A stretch of 64,000 nucleotides of DNA, taken from Bradyrhizobium sp. 1. GTDB taxonomy: Bacteria; Pseudomonadota; Alphaproteobacteria; Rhizobiales; Xanthobacteraceae. Both the position numbers and the translations under genes were made by a program. Below the pieces are notes generated by a model that made no database searches, was not told the origin of the DNA, and was given only the letters and a program-made list of their open reading frames with translations. The stretch spans positions 1-64,000 of the forward strand of contig NZ_JADPJH010000038.1 in assembly GCF_023073315.1 (NCBI RefSeq). Direction: 5' to 3'. Every line of letters begins with the position of its first letter. Position 1 is the stretch's first letter. Positions 43,491 to 52,617 of the stretch are shown here, in pieces.

Positions 43491-44624
43491 ATGGCTGTTT
43501 CGCGCAAGCTGCTCCTGCTGATCGCCGGCCTCGTCGTGGCCGGCGCGCCGGCGCGTGCCGCGGAGTTCTACACCGAGGATCTGCGCATTCCGATGGCGGA
43601 GGCAGGGCCGCAGGGGCTGGAGGCGTTTCTGGTTCGCCCGGCCGGCACGAAGCGCTATCCGCTCGCGCTGCTCAGCCACGGCTCGCCGCGCAGTTTTGAC
43701 GATCGCGCGACCATGTCGGCGCACAAATATTACGGCATTGCGCTCGAATATGCCCGGCGCGGCTTTGCCGCGCTGGTCGTGATGCGACGCGGCTACGGCA
43801 CCTCGCCGGGCGGGCGCGTCGACAGTATCGGCAACTGCGCCAATGCCTCCTACCTTCCAGCGGCGGCGGTTGCGGTCGCGGATTTGCGCGCCGCGATCGA
43901 TGCGATGGCGCGACGGACCGACGTCACGACCTCAGGCATGATCGCGGCGGGCCATTCCGCCGGCGGGCTCGCCACCGTTGCGCTGACCGCGCAGGCGCCT
44001 GCGGGTCTCGTTGCCGCCATCAGCTTTGCCGGCGGCCGCGGCTCGCGCGACGACGACGACGTGTGCAACCAGGATGGCCTGGTGCAGGCCTTCGCCAGCT
44101 TCGGCAAAACCTCGCGCGTGCCCATGCTGTGGGTCTATGCGACCAACGATCTGTTCTTCGGCCCCGGCCTCGCGCGCCGGCTCTATGACGGGTTTCGCGG
44201 CAATGGCGGCAACGCGAAATTCATCGCCGCGGCGCCCTACGGCGATGACGGCCACTATCTCTACTCGGTGGTGGGCCGGCCGCAATGGACGCCGTATGTG
44301 GAGGCCTTCCTGCGCGAGCGCGGGCTCGGCCATGACCTTCTGAGCCCGCCCGATCCGCTGCCGCCGCCGGGCCAGCTCAACGAGGCTGCGCGCACCGAGT
44401 TCTCCCGCTATCTCGCCAGCACCATGCCGCACAAGGCCTTTGCGGTGTCGCCGAACGGCGGTTACGGCTGGCGTTCGGGTCGGACCACCACCGACGACGC
44501 CCAGCGGGATTCGCTCGGCGCCTGCATGAAATGGTCGCCCAGCTGCACGCTCTATGCGATCGACGACCGGCTGGCCGGACCTGCGCAGAGGACACTGACG
44601 GACCAGAGCGCCCGCGCACGGTAA
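43491..44624 (+). CDS. Secreted alpha/beta hydrolase (dienelactone-hydrolase-like)
   Basis: 377 aa from MAVSRKLL; signal peptide ending GAPARAAEF. Alpha/beta hydrolase core with a nucleophile elbow GHSAGGLATVAL, oxyanion region LLSHGSPRSFDDRA, and a likely acid/His pair in WVYATNDLFFGPG and GDDGHYLYSV. The extra C-terminal domain of about 100 residues (FSRYLASTMPHKAFAVSPNG) contains two Cys and is unlike typical dienelactone hydrolases; this C-terminal piece resembles CAP-like periplasmic hydrolases. Substrate unknown; probably a periplasmic esterase. Confidence 0.85.
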   Translation: MAVSRKLLLLIAGLVVAGAPARAAEFYTEDLRIPMAEAGPQGLEAFLVRPAGTKRYPLALLSHGSPRSFDDRATMSAHKYYGIALEYARRGFAALVVMRRGYGTSPGGRVDSIGNCANASYLPAAAVAVADLRAAIDAMARRTDVTTSGMIAAGHSAGGLATVALTAQAPAGLVAAISFAGGRGSRDDDDVCNQDGLVQAFASFGKTSRVPMLWVYATNDLFFGPGLARRLYDGFRGNGGNAKFIAAAPYGDDGHYLYSVVGRPQWTPYVEAFLRERGLGHDLLSPPDPLPPPGQLNEAARTEFSRYLASTMPHKAFAVSPNGGYGWRSGRTTTDDAQRDSLGACMKWSPSCTLYAIDDRLAGPAQRTLTDQSARAR

Positions 44625-44899
44625 GAGGCTCTTTTCCGGCGGAGCCTGAGAGCGCCATCCATGCCGGGAAAACAGCGTCGGGCCGTAACCCTACGGATTG
44701 CGTCAAGCCCGACCTTGCCCAATGTTCGCCTTCCAATTGAACGCGAACTCGTCCGCTCGATCAGGAGCGGATCGCGTCATCAAGAATGAGACTGCGACAG
44801 GAAGCACCGGGGATTGGCAATGACTGAGGCGTTGCAGATCAACTTCGCGCTTTGGGGAATGATCATTTGCGCAATGATCAAGCTCAGTCACTTTGCCGT

Positions 44900-45091
44900 T
44901 TAGCCGAACATCCAACGCACGGCCGCCAGCGCGACACGGATGATGCCATAGAGCCATCCGGCCATCGCAATGCCGACCAGGGTCAAATAGGCAAACGCAA
45001 CGGCGCGATCGCCAAACGGCGCCTTGGCGACGTCGTGCTCTTCGGTGAGCATGTCCGTTCCGAGGCTTGCGCGATTGACTGCATCAGACAT
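44900..45091 (-). CDS. Small membrane protein, 63 aa
   Basis: Start ATG at 45089-45091 with a strong GGAGG site. Polar N-terminus (MSDAVNRASLGTDMLTEEHD) and one long hydrophobic segment (FAYLTLVGIAMAGWLYGIIR) followed by VALAAVRWMFG. The core LVGIAMAGW resembles LVGVAMLAW of the small membrane protein at 51055-51222, so the two may be distant paralogues. Function unknown. The flanking gaps (44625-44899 and 45092-45367) contain no other gene I can support. Confidence 0.7.
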   Translation of the reverse strand: MSDAVNRASLGTDMLTEEHDVAKAPFGDRAVAFAYLTLVGIAMAGWLYGIIRVALAAVRWMFG

Positions 45092-45367
45092 GGAGTACCT
45101 CCGACTGGAACTATGTCGCAGGATGGTTGCGCCCATTCGAAACCAGCTTGGAAAGTTCAGGGCGCTAGCCAGACCGAAACGGGATCTGCAATTAAATGAA
45201 GTCCAGGGAGGCGTGGCTTCGCCCCCGACCTGCCAATAAAAAAGGCAGTCTGCCACCTTTGTCCTGTTACAGCTACCGTCCTGAGGTTGCGTCTCCTGAC
45301 CTGATATACCTGCTCTGGACAGCCTGCCCGGGGCGACCGCAGTTTATTAACGCCAACGCTCTATCTG

Positions 45368-46150
45368 ATGCCTATGCCGCGGGATCGAGCTCACTTCAGA
45401 TTTGGGGCGACGTGGAGAAACGTCGCGGCCGCGGCCCTTCTGCTGGCATCGAGCTGCGCGCATGCTGGTGACGGCGAGCAGTACACCGCGGGTGCGCCAG
45501 ACCTCGGTGCCGCGGAGACGGCGACGTCACGCGCCGAGATCCGGAGAATCGTCGATTCTGAAACCGGCAAGGCGAATTTGCCTGCCGATCTCGCCGACGC
45601 CGTCATCTTCGTCGAGAGCGGCTACAATTCGAGCGTCGTCGGCAGCGTGGGCGAAGTCGGTCTCATGCAGGTGCGACCTGAAACCGCGGCGATGCTCGGA
45701 TTTCGGGGCACAGCCGAAGAGCTTGCGAAGCCGGACGCCAATATTCACTACGGCGTGCTTTATCTCGCCCGCGCGTGGCGTCTGTCGGGCGGAGATCTCT
45801 GCCGCACCCTGATGAAGTATCGGGCCGGCCACGGCGAGGAGACGATGACTCCCCGTTCGCAGGTCTATTGCAATCGCGCGCGCAACCATCTCCTCGCCAT
45901 GAACTCACCCGTCGCGACCGGCGCGACGGCTGCGCCGGCACCGGCTCCAGTCCCGTCGACGGTGGTGGCGACGACGACGACGAGCATTGCGCGCAGCCCG
46001 AAGGCGCTGTCACGGCCCAAGGAGGTCTATGCACGCTTCCGTCAAGGCACGGCCGCGGCAAGCCGCGCCTATTGGGCGGCGCATGAGGCCAGGATCAGCC
46101 TCATCAAAGCGCGCATCGAAACCAGATGGAAAAGGGTCGCATCGCGCTGA
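45368..46150 (+). CDS. Lytic transglycosylase (SLT domain), secreted
   Basis: 260 aa with a signal peptide ending SSCAHAGDG. SLT domain about residues 65-180: catalytic Glu in AVIFVESGYNSSVVG, then GEVGLMQVRPETAAMLGF and IHYGVLYLARAWRLSGGDL. It should cleave peptidoglycan to 1,6-anhydro products. After it a Pro/Thr/Ala-rich linker (ATAAPAPAPVPSTVV) and a basic C-terminal helix. Start at 45368 or 45374 (both ATG). Convergent with the response regulator gene. Confidence 0.9.
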   Translation: MPMPRDRAHFRFGATWRNVAAAALLLASSCAHAGDGEQYTAGAPDLGAAETATSRAEIRRIVDSETGKANLPADLADAVIFVESGYNSSVVGSVGEVGLMQVRPETAAMLGFRGTAEELAKPDANIHYGVLYLARAWRLSGGDLCRTLMKYRAGHGEETMTPRSQVYCNRARNHLLAMNSPVATGATAAPAPAPVPSTVVATTTTSIARSPKALSRPKEVYARFRQGTAAASRAYWAAHEARISLIKARIETRWKRVASR

Positions 46151-46174
46151 GGCGCGGCGGCTCCCCAACTGCAG

Positions 46175-46906
46175 CTAGAGCCGCTCGCTGAGCGCGAGCT
46201 TGTAGCCGACACCGGTGACGGTCGCGATCACAGGCGTGCCGCTGCCGACGAGCTTGCGGCGCAGCCGCGCCACCAGCGCATCGACGGTGCGGATATCGAC
46301 CTCGGCCTGACGGTTGCTGACGACCTCGATCAGATAGTCGCGGCTGAGCGGCCTGCCGTCGGCGCCGACCAGCGCGGCGAGCAGGTCGAATTCGGCGCGG
46401 GTGAGCGCCACCGGCTTGCCGTCGCTGCCGAGCAGCTCGCGCCGGGTCAGATCGATGATCCAGTCGCCGAAGGCGATCGAATTGTGGTTGCGCGCCGCCT
46501 TGCGATCGATCGAGCGCCGCCGCAGCACGCTGCGGGCGCGCGCGAGCAGGTCGCGCAGGTTGATCGGCTTGGTGACGTAATGGTCGCCGGCGATCTCGAG
46601 GCCGAGGATGCGATCGACATCGGTATCGCGGCGGGTCACGAAGATGATGCCGGCATTGCTGGTCGCCTGGATCTCCTTGGCGAGCTCGAAGCCGTCGCCG
46701 TCGGGCAACTGCAGGTCGAGGAAAACCAGATCGGTCCGCGCCCGCAGCGCCTGGCGGCATTCCGCGCAGGAGCCGGCGCCGATCACGTCAAAATTGTTCT
46801 CGCTGAAATAGCCGACCAGCATGGTCCGCGTCACCGGATCGTCTTCGACGACGATCAGCCGCTCACGGCCAGCGGGACGCACTTCCTGACGTGCGGAATC
46901 AGTCAC
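46175..46906 (-). CDS. OmpR/PhoB-family response regulator
   Basis: 243 aa from a GTG (46904-46906), the first start after which the receiver domain begins (RLIVVEDDPVTRTML). Phosphoacceptor Asp in LVFLDLQLPDGDG, conserved Lys in VTKPINLRDL, then a winged-helix DNA-binding domain with ALTRAEFDLLAALV and RTVDALVARLRRKL. TorR-like overall. No histidine kinase gene is near, so it is an orphan in this window. Divergent from the acyltransferase gene, which may be a target. Confidence 0.93.
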   Translation of the reverse strand: MTDSARQEVRPAGRERLIVVEDDPVTRTMLVGYFSENNFDVIGAGSCAECRQALRARTDLVFLDLQLPDGDGFELAKEIQATSNAGIIFVTRRDTDVDRILGLEIAGDHYVTKPINLRDLLARARSVLRRRSIDRKAARNHNSIAFGDWIIDLTRRELLGSDGKPVALTRAEFDLLAALVGADGRPLSRDYLIEVVSNRQAEVDIRTVDALVARLRRKLVGSGTPVIATVTGVGYKLALSERL

Positions 46907-47255
46907 GATGTTGGATGTCCTGTGTGCCTGCGGCCCGGCCTGAAAATTCAAGTCGTCGCGCAAGGCGCCGTCCTGTGAACGAACATTCACGACTGGTTCG
47001 AGCCCCCGAATTGCCTGCTGGAATACTAGGCGTGTTGTGCAGCCCAAACAATATTGGTCACGGTATTGAAGTATTAAGTATGAACTGCCCCACAATTCTC
47101 ACCCAGCGCATCGCCGCCTCCGAAACGCGTCGGGATCCGCTTGTCCGGACCTGGGTTCAACCGCTGGTTAACGTAAAGAAGGTGTTTAGCTTCGGAAAAG
47201 CCGGCCGCGCCTCTATGGTCCTCGCTTGCAGATGGCAAACCACGGAGCAGGCGTG
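46907..47255. other. Divergent intergenic region between response regulator and acyltransferase genes
   Basis: About 350 bases without a supported gene. The AT-rich patch at about 47045-47090 (aaacaatattggtcacgg, then attgaagtattaagtatg) is the best promoter candidate. No clear operator repeats of the OmpR type were found by eye. Confidence 0.5.
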
Positions 47256-48413
47256 ATGCAGGGGCAGGCCCGGTTGGCTGCCGGTCGAACCGAGGACGGC
47301 GCGACGCTCTTCAGCCGTTCGCACAGCCTCGACTTCCTGCGCGGTCTCGCCATCGTCGGCGTGATGGCGATCCACGTCTCACAGTCGTTCCCGTCGAACA
47401 TCCACGCCGTCGACTTCGCCTTCATGTGCGGCTGGACCGGCGTCAACGTGTTCTACTTCGTCAGCGCCATGACGATGTGCCTGATGTGGACGCGGCGGAC
47501 CGAGACAAACCCGACGCGCAAATTCTACATCCGCCGCTTCCTGCGTATCGCGCCATTATTCTGGCTCGCGATCCCGCTCTACCTTTTCATCAACGGCATC
47601 GGCCCGAGCAGCAACGCACCTGATGGCATCGGCCCGCTTCAGGTGATCCTGACCGCAACCTTCCTGCACGGCTTCTGGCCTGACAGCGTCAACAGCGTGG
47701 TGCCGGGCGACTGGTCGATCGCGGCCGAGATGACTTTCTATCTGGTGTTTCCGTTCGTGATCACGGCGTTCGGGTCGCGCCGCCATCTCTATCTTGCGCT
47801 CGCGATCGCGCTGCATCTCGTCAATGTCTGCCTGTTCAAGCCATCGGCCTTCGCACTGTTCTCGGCCTATTACGGAGCGGGCAACGAAGCTTTCGTCTGG
47901 AACGCGCTGCACATCAGCTTCCTGAACCAGCTTCCAGTCTTCCTCGTGGGATGCGCGCTGTTCTTCTCGCTGCGCGACGGCTTTGCCAAGTCGGACGCCG
48001 CGATCTTCGCAATCTTCATCGCACTGTCGTTTGTCGCCGATCGCGCGACCGGCTCGCATGAGTTCAACTATTTGATGATCAACCTCGTGCTCGGCGCTTG
48101 TGTCGCCGGCTGCATCCGCCTCGCGATCCGCTTGCGGCCGGTCGAGGCGCTCGGCCGCAATTCCTATTCGATGTATTTGTCGCACTTCGCCGTGATCTTT
48201 GGCCTGCGCCAGATCTGGCCGCTCGCGGACGGACTGGTCTCGCTGCTGATTGCCTATGTCGTCACCGCCGCACTCAGCTATCTCGTCGCGCGCGCGACAT
48301 GGCACCTGATCGAGCGGCGCGCGCAGGATCTTGCGCATCGCCTGACGTCGGCGGGATCGGACCGGTCAACCATCCGGCCGACCATCGCGGCGACCGCGAC
48401 CGGCATGCGCTGA
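47256..48413 (+). CDS. Acyltransferase family 3 (OafA/YrhL-like) membrane protein
   Basis: 385 aa from MQGQARLAA; GGAG 8 bases upstream decided the start. Polytopic membrane acyltransferase: catalytic-region motif LDFLRGLAIVGVMAIHVSQS with His, then FYIRRFLRIAPLFWLAIPL, VPGDWSIAAEMTFYLVFPF and ALGRNSYSMYLSHFAVIFG. Members O-acetylate surface polysaccharides, Nod factors or peptidoglycan; the acceptor here is not indicated. It may belong to cell-surface carbohydrate modification. Confidence 0.93.
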   Translation: MQGQARLAAGRTEDGATLFSRSHSLDFLRGLAIVGVMAIHVSQSFPSNIHAVDFAFMCGWTGVNVFYFVSAMTMCLMWTRRTETNPTRKFYIRRFLRIAPLFWLAIPLYLFINGIGPSSNAPDGIGPLQVILTATFLHGFWPDSVNSVVPGDWSIAAEMTFYLVFPFVITAFGSRRHLYLALAIALHLVNVCLFKPSAFALFSAYYGAGNEAFVWNALHISFLNQLPVFLVGCALFFSLRDGFAKSDAAIFAIFIALSFVADRATGSHEFNYLMINLVLGACVAGCIRLAIRLRPVEALGRNSYSMYLSHFAVIFGLRQIWPLADGLVSLLIAYVVTAALSYLVARATWHLIERRAQDLAHRLTSAGSDRSTIRPTIAATATGMR

Positions 48414-48503
48414 GCGCGCTGCTCCGGCCGCCTGACGCGGCTTGCCTCACTGCCGCCTTCGAATCTACTGTACGTGCCGAAAATCTGCACGCTGGAGTAG
48501 GCG

Positions 48504-49352
48504 ATGGAAGTCATATTGCTCGGCACCGGCGGCCCGCGCCCGGACCCGCGCCGCATGGCGACGACCACGCTGATCAGGCTCGGCGAGGAGAACATCCTGT
48601 TCGACGCAGGCCGCGGCGTCATGGTGCAGCTCAGCAAGGCCGGCGTGCCGCTCGGCGCCATCAACACCGTCTTTCTCACCCATCACCATTTCGACCACAT
48701 CGGCGACCTCTACGATGTGATGCTGAATTCATGGATGCATGGGCGCAAGGACGATCTGCGCATCTACGGTCCGCCCGACACCGAGCGGCTCGTCAACACG
48801 CTGGTTACGCAGGTCTACGACAAGGACATCGCCTGGCGCGATCAGGGCGAGCCGGCCTTCGGCGGCTGGAAACCGGTCGTCGCAACCGACATCATTCCCG
48901 GCCCCGTTCTCGACACCGGGCGCTGGAAGATCAGCGCCGAGCTCGTCTCGCATGGCGACGGCCTCGACATGTCGCCGGCGTTTCTCGCGCGCTGGATGTG
49001 TCTCGGCTTCCGCTTCGAGGCGGAGGGAAAGGTCATCGCGATTTCCGGCGACACGGTCCCCTGCCCCGGTCTCGAGCGGCTGGCCGAGGGCGCCGACCTG
49101 CTGGTCCAGGTTTGCTTTCTCGCGACGCCGGAGATCAGCAACGACCACTTCCGGAGGCTGGCGAAATATACGATCGCCTGCGGCGACACCGTCGGCAAGG
49201 TCGCGGCCAAGGCCGGCGTCAAGAAGCTCGCGCTGACCCATCACCGTCCCCGCACCGACGACACCATGCTGAACGCACTATTGGCGGATGTCAGGAAAGA
49301 CTATGCGGGTCCCGTCGTGATCGGCGAGGACCTCACGCGGATCGAGGTCTGA
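48504..49352 (+). CDS. MBL-fold metal-dependent hydrolase, RNase Z-like
   Basis: 282 aa, cytoplasmic. Metallo-beta-lactamase metal site THHHFDHIGD (HxHxDH), with LGTGGPRPDPRRM at the N-terminus as in RNase Z and arylsulfatase-type members, SGDTVPCPGLE and LTHHRPRTDD. It lacks the flexible exosite arm expected of a tRNase Z, so a small-molecule phosphodiesterase or ester hydrolase role is more likely. Convergent with the epimerase gene; only 12 bases separate the stops. Confidence 0.88.
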   Translation: MEVILLGTGGPRPDPRRMATTTLIRLGEENILFDAGRGVMVQLSKAGVPLGAINTVFLTHHHFDHIGDLYDVMLNSWMHGRKDDLRIYGPPDTERLVNTLVTQVYDKDIAWRDQGEPAFGGWKPVVATDIIPGPVLDTGRWKISAELVSHGDGLDMSPAFLARWMCLGFRFEAEGKVIAISGDTVPCPGLERLAEGADLLVQVCFLATPEISNDHFRRLAKYTIACGDTVGKVAAKAGVKKLALTHHRPRTDDTMLNALLADVRKDYAGPVVIGEDLTRIEV

Positions 49353-49364
49353 GGATCATCGCTC

Positions 49365-50249
49365 TCAGGATGATCCCACCTCGATCCGGTACGACAGCTC
49401 TTCCTCCGCGCCGGCCGCGATATGCATCAGGCCCGGCTTGTCGCCGAACTCACCGTCGAAGTCTTTGGGGCTGGCATAGCCGCGCCAGGGCTCGATGCAG
49501 AGGAACGGCGCGCCCGATGGTTTTGACCAGACGCCGAGCTCGCGAAAGCCGCGCCATGACATTTTGAGCCACGGTCCGGCCTCCGGCCCGGCTGCATAGC
49601 GGACCGCATGGCTGTTGACGGGGTCGATGATGACGGCGTCGTTGGTGAACAGGGATTCCGACAAAGGAAGCACAGTGCCTCGGACAGGGCTCGGATCCGT
49701 CGCCGCGAGCAGCAGTCCGCCCTCGACACGGCGAACCGGAGACGGCTCCTCGTTCGTGAACGTCAGCGCGTAGCTCTCCTTCGACACGCCGGCCTGAAGC
49801 GGCCAGTTGAAAGCGGGATGGCCGCCGAGCGACACCGGCAATGTCTCCCCTCCGGTGTTGACGACCGTGAGTGTGAGATCGAGACCAGCGTCGTCGATCG
49901 TATAGGTGGCTGTCAGGCGGAACGCGAACGGATAAAGCGCGCGCGTCGCCTCGCTATCCTCGAGCACCAGGGCACAGCTGCTCTCGCCACGCTCCGCCCA
50001 TGCAAAACGGCTGTCGCGCGCAAAGCCGTGCTGGGTCATCCGGTAGGTTTTGCCCTGGTGGCGCATCTCGTCATTGGCGAGGCGCCCGACGATCGGAAAC
50101 AGCAGCGGCGCATGGCGCGCCCAGGCGGGACCTGCTTGCCAGATGAATTCGGTGCCGGCACCGTCCTTCAGCGAACACAACTCGGCGCCTTGCGCCTTGA
50201 TCGTCGCGGTGAGGCTGCCGAAACGGATGCAGTGAATATCCTCAGCCAT
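49365..50249 (-). CDS. Aldose 1-epimerase-family protein (LacX-like)
   Basis: 294 aa with the galactose-mutarotase fold: APLLFPIVGRLANDEMRHQG, YRMTQHGFARDSRFAW with the catalytic His, and SLGGHPAFNWPL with the second. A Glu near FLCIEPWRGYASP is the likely base. Members act on sugar anomers or hexose-6-phosphates; the substrate is unknown. The start ATG at 50247-50249 is set by the conserved MAEDIHCIRFGSL opening. Confidence 0.88.
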   Translation of the reverse strand: MAEDIHCIRFGSLTATIKAQGAELCSLKDGAGTEFIWQAGPAWARHAPLLFPIVGRLANDEMRHQGKTYRMTQHGFARDSRFAWAERGESSCALVLEDSEATRALYPFAFRLTATYTIDDAGLDLTLTVVNTGGETLPVSLGGHPAFNWPLQAGVSKESYALTFTNEEPSPVRRVEGGLLLAATDPSPVRGTVLPLSESLFTNDAVIIDPVNSHAVRYAAGPEAGPWLKMSWRGFRELGVWSKPSGAPFLCIEPWRGYASPKDFDGEFGDKPGLMHIAAGAEEELSYRIEVGSS

Positions 50250-50357
50250 ACTGCAAACTCGTGATCTTGCCGCACATGTGCCTTGGCGCAATACGCGACC
50301 AAAAGCCTCTCATTGTCAGCACTATGGACGTCCCTTACCGCGGACGACGGTTCTCGC

Positions 50358-50591
50358 TCAGGGCTTCGAGGTGGGCTTCGCTGTTGTTTCCCACGGCCGC
50401 TTGCCGTCGCCGTCGCGATCCCAGGCTCGCGCGGTAGGACCGCTTTTCGTATCTTCGGCTTCCTTGGCGCGGGCAGCCTTGATCTGGTCGCGGGCTGAGA
50501 CTTCAGGCGTGGCCGGTTCCGGAACTGCCGGCTGCGCAGCTGAGGCGGGCGCCAAGAGCAGGACCGCGATGATCGCGAGATATGTTTTCAT
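50358..50591 (-). CDS. Small secreted protein, copy 1
   Basis: 77 aa with signal peptide MKTYLAIIAVLLLAPASAAQ and a Pro/Glu-rich mature part (VPEPATPEVSARDQ) ending in a Ca-loop-like WDRDGDGKRPWE. A paralogue lies at 57412-57651. Within the mature part ARDQIKAARAKEAEDTKSGP is identical in both copies. It begins the flanking duplication of the accessory region. Function unknown. Confidence 0.8.
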   Translation of the reverse strand: MKTYLAIIAVLLLAPASAAQPAVPEPATPEVSARDQIKAARAKEAEDTKSGPTARAWDRDGDGKRPWETTAKPTSKP

Positions 50592-50745
50592 TCTCGTCAG
50601 TAGCACAACCAAAGCGGGACGTCCGAAATAACAGGGAATTCGGCGAATATTGTAGGCTCAAAACAGGCTTTGGCTCAATTAATGGACGCGGGTCGCGCGG
50701 AATTGGGACATGTTTCCCGCGACTTGGGCGCAGTTAGACGGGGCC
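50374..50745. repeat. Left copy of a direct repeat flanking the accessory module
   Basis: Bases from ggcttcgctgttgt (50374) through the small secreted gene, its promoter (cgaaataacagggaattcgg near 50620) and on to about 50745 are repeated in the same orientation from 57434. The match is clear but imperfect. The two copies bracket the phage-type genes. Confidence 0.75.
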
Positions 50746-51054
50746 GCCGGCAGTTTCCTGTTCATGCCGATAACAGGCTTAGAACAGGTAATTATCTGGA
50801 CAACATCTCACATCACCGTGACCAAGAACCACTCGCAAACGATCGAAGCCCTTGATCTGCACTGATACAAGCGGAGTGGCGGCAAGGGCGTTGGCTGTCG
50901 CCTTAGGTCCAAACCCGGCGCGATCGCGCGCAACCCGACACGAGTGGACTGTCGTAAGACCTCAGGCCTTAAGGGTAATCGGTGAGGTTAACTTCATGGG
51001 GTGTTTGTCTATCCTCTCGGTGAATGGTTACGTCCCTCTCCCAAGGCAGGGACG
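50592..51054. other. Intergenic region upstream of small secreted and small membrane genes
   Basis: About 460 bases with no gene I can support. The first 150 bases are part of the direct repeat and contain the AT-rich gaatattgtaggctc, probably the promoter for the secreted-protein gene. The remainder, about 50750-51050, has no counterpart in the right-hand copy, which is shorter by roughly 330 bases. Confidence 0.55.
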
Positions 51055-51222
51055 ATGCTCGATAGAACTACCCACCAATTGGCAACCCAAGCTAACCGGC
51101 GTCGCGTTGGCGAGTTCGCCATCCCGCTCGTCTTTTTTGGTCTCGTCGGCGTGGCGATGCTCGCGTGGATTGTCGCCATAAGCTGGGTCAGCTGGCGCCT
51201 AGTCGCGTGGCTGATCTCTTGA
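51055..51222 (+). CDS. Small membrane protein, 55 aa
   Basis: From the ATG at 51055 (AGGGA upstream): basic N-terminus (MLDRTTHQLATQANRRRVGE) then one transmembrane segment FAIPLVFFGLVGVAMLAWIV and a Trp-rich end SWVSWRLVAWLIS. A decayed copy is at 57861-57946. Weak similarity to the protein at 44900-45091. Unknown function; too short for a domain call. Confidence 0.6.
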   Translation: MLDRTTHQLATQANRRRVGEFAIPLVFFGLVGVAMLAWIVAISWVSWRLVAWLIS

Positions 51223-51336
51223 GGCTCACGCACGGCTGATGCCGCAGCGGCGATGTCAACCCGGTAGGGGACACGTCGTCGGAAAATCGAGATTGCGGTT
51301 TCAGTTTTCTTAACTGTGCGCGCGCACCGTAATGCG

Positions 51337-52617
51337 ATGAGTACATCAGCCTCCTTTGTTGCACCCTCGCAACTCACCATCGTCTATCGCTCGCCGAACG
51401 CACTCGTTCCTGATCCACGCAACGCGCGGACTCATCCGAAACGACAGATCGAGCAGCTCAAGACATCCATCAACGCGTTCGGGTTTACTAATCCGATCCT
51501 GATCGATCCCGACGACAACATCATCGCAGGCCATGGCCGGCTCCAGGCAGCCAAAGCCCTGAGCATTGCCGAAGTGCCGACGATCGTCCTGTCTGGGCTC
51601 ACGGACACCCAGAAACGTGCGTTGCGATTGGCCGACAACAAGATCGCGCTCAACGCCGGCTGGGATGTGGAAATCCTGCAAGCCGAGCTCGGCGAGCTTG
51701 CCTCAATTGACCTCGACATCGATGCAACGCTCACGGGCTTTTCAACAGGGGAGATCGACGTCATCCTGGCCCAATCGGCGGATCCCGACGACGAGGTCGT
51801 TCCCCCGGTCCCCGCTACACCCACGACCAAGCCCGGCGACATCTGGATTCTCGGGGACCACCGGATCGGATGCGGAGACTGCCGTGACGCGACTTTCCTT
51901 CACAAGATCGTCGGCGAGAATGCTCTGATCGATGCCGCCTTCCTCGATCCTCCCTACAATGTCCGAATCGATGGTAACGCAAACCCGACCGGCCGCCACG
52001 GAGAATTCGCCATGGCCTCGGGCGAAATGAGCGAAGCCCAATTCAGAACCTTCCTCCGGGACACGCTCGGCGCGGCCGCGAATTGCTCGCGCGATGGCGC
52101 GGTCCATTTCGTCTGCATGGACTGGCGGCACATGGACGACGTTACCGCGGTGGGCTCGGCCATCTATGGCGATCTCCTCAACCTCTGCATCTGGAACAAG
52201 TCCAATGCCGGGATGGGATCGCTCTATCGGTCCAAGCATGAGCTGATCTTCGTCTACCGGGTGGGTTCGGCTTCTCATCTCAACATGATCGAGCTCGGCA
52301 AGCACGGGCGTAACCGCACCAACGTGTGGGACTATGCATCGGCCAATTCCATGCGAGGAAGCCGGCGAGAAGACCTGGCACTGCATCCGACCGTCAAGCC
52401 GGTGGGGCTCGTCGCGGATGCCATCAAGGATGTCACCAAACATGGTGACCTCGTCCTGGATCTCTTTCTAGGCTCCGGAACATCATTGCTTGCGTCTGAG
52501 CGCACCGGACGGCGCTTCCGGGGAGTGGAGATCGATCCGAAATATGTCGACGTGGCGGTCGAGCGCTGGTCGGCGCAAACCGGCATGGAGCCGCGTCTTG
52601 AGGGAGCAACTTCGTGA
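51337..52617 (+). CDS. ParB-domain DNA methyltransferase (beta-class N6/N4)
   Basis: 426 aa. Residues about 10-100 are a ParB/Srx domain (PNALVPDPRNARTHPKRQI, IAGHGRLQAAKAL with GHGR at 65-68). After an acidic linker (PDDEVVPPVP) comes an amino-methyltransferase with catalytic DPPY at 204-207 and the SAM motif DLFLGSGTS at 375-383; this IV-before-I order is the beta class, as in CcrM. The product would methylate adenine-N6 or cytosine-N4. No restriction enzyme is adjacent, so it is an orphan enzyme of the kind carried by prophages. It overlaps the next gene by 4 bases (GTGA). Confidence 0.93.
   Translation: MSTSASFVAPSQLTIVYRSPNALVPDPRNARTHPKRQIEQLKTSINAFGFTNPILIDPDDNIIAGHGRLQAAKALSIAEVPTIVLSGLTDTQKRALRLADNKIALNAGWDVEILQAELGELASIDLDIDATLTGFSTGEIDVILAQSADPDDEVVPPVPATPTTKPGDIWILGDHRIGCGDCRDATFLHKIVGENALIDAAFLDPPYNVRIDGNANPTGRHGEFAMASGEMSEAQFRTFLRDTLGAAANCSRDGAVHFVCMDWRHMDDVTAVGSAIYGDLLNLCIWNKSNAGMGSLYRSKHELIFVYRVGSASHLNMIELGKHGRNRTNVWDYASANSMRGSRREDLALHPTVKPVGLVADAIKDVTKHGDLVLDLFLGSGTSLLASERTGRRFRGVEIDPKYVDVAVERWSAQTGMEPRLEGATS

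Noticed and set aside
51337..52617. Restriction-modification system
   Set aside because: No restriction endonuclease gene lies next to the methyltransferase; the YqaJ-like protein is a phage exonuclease type.
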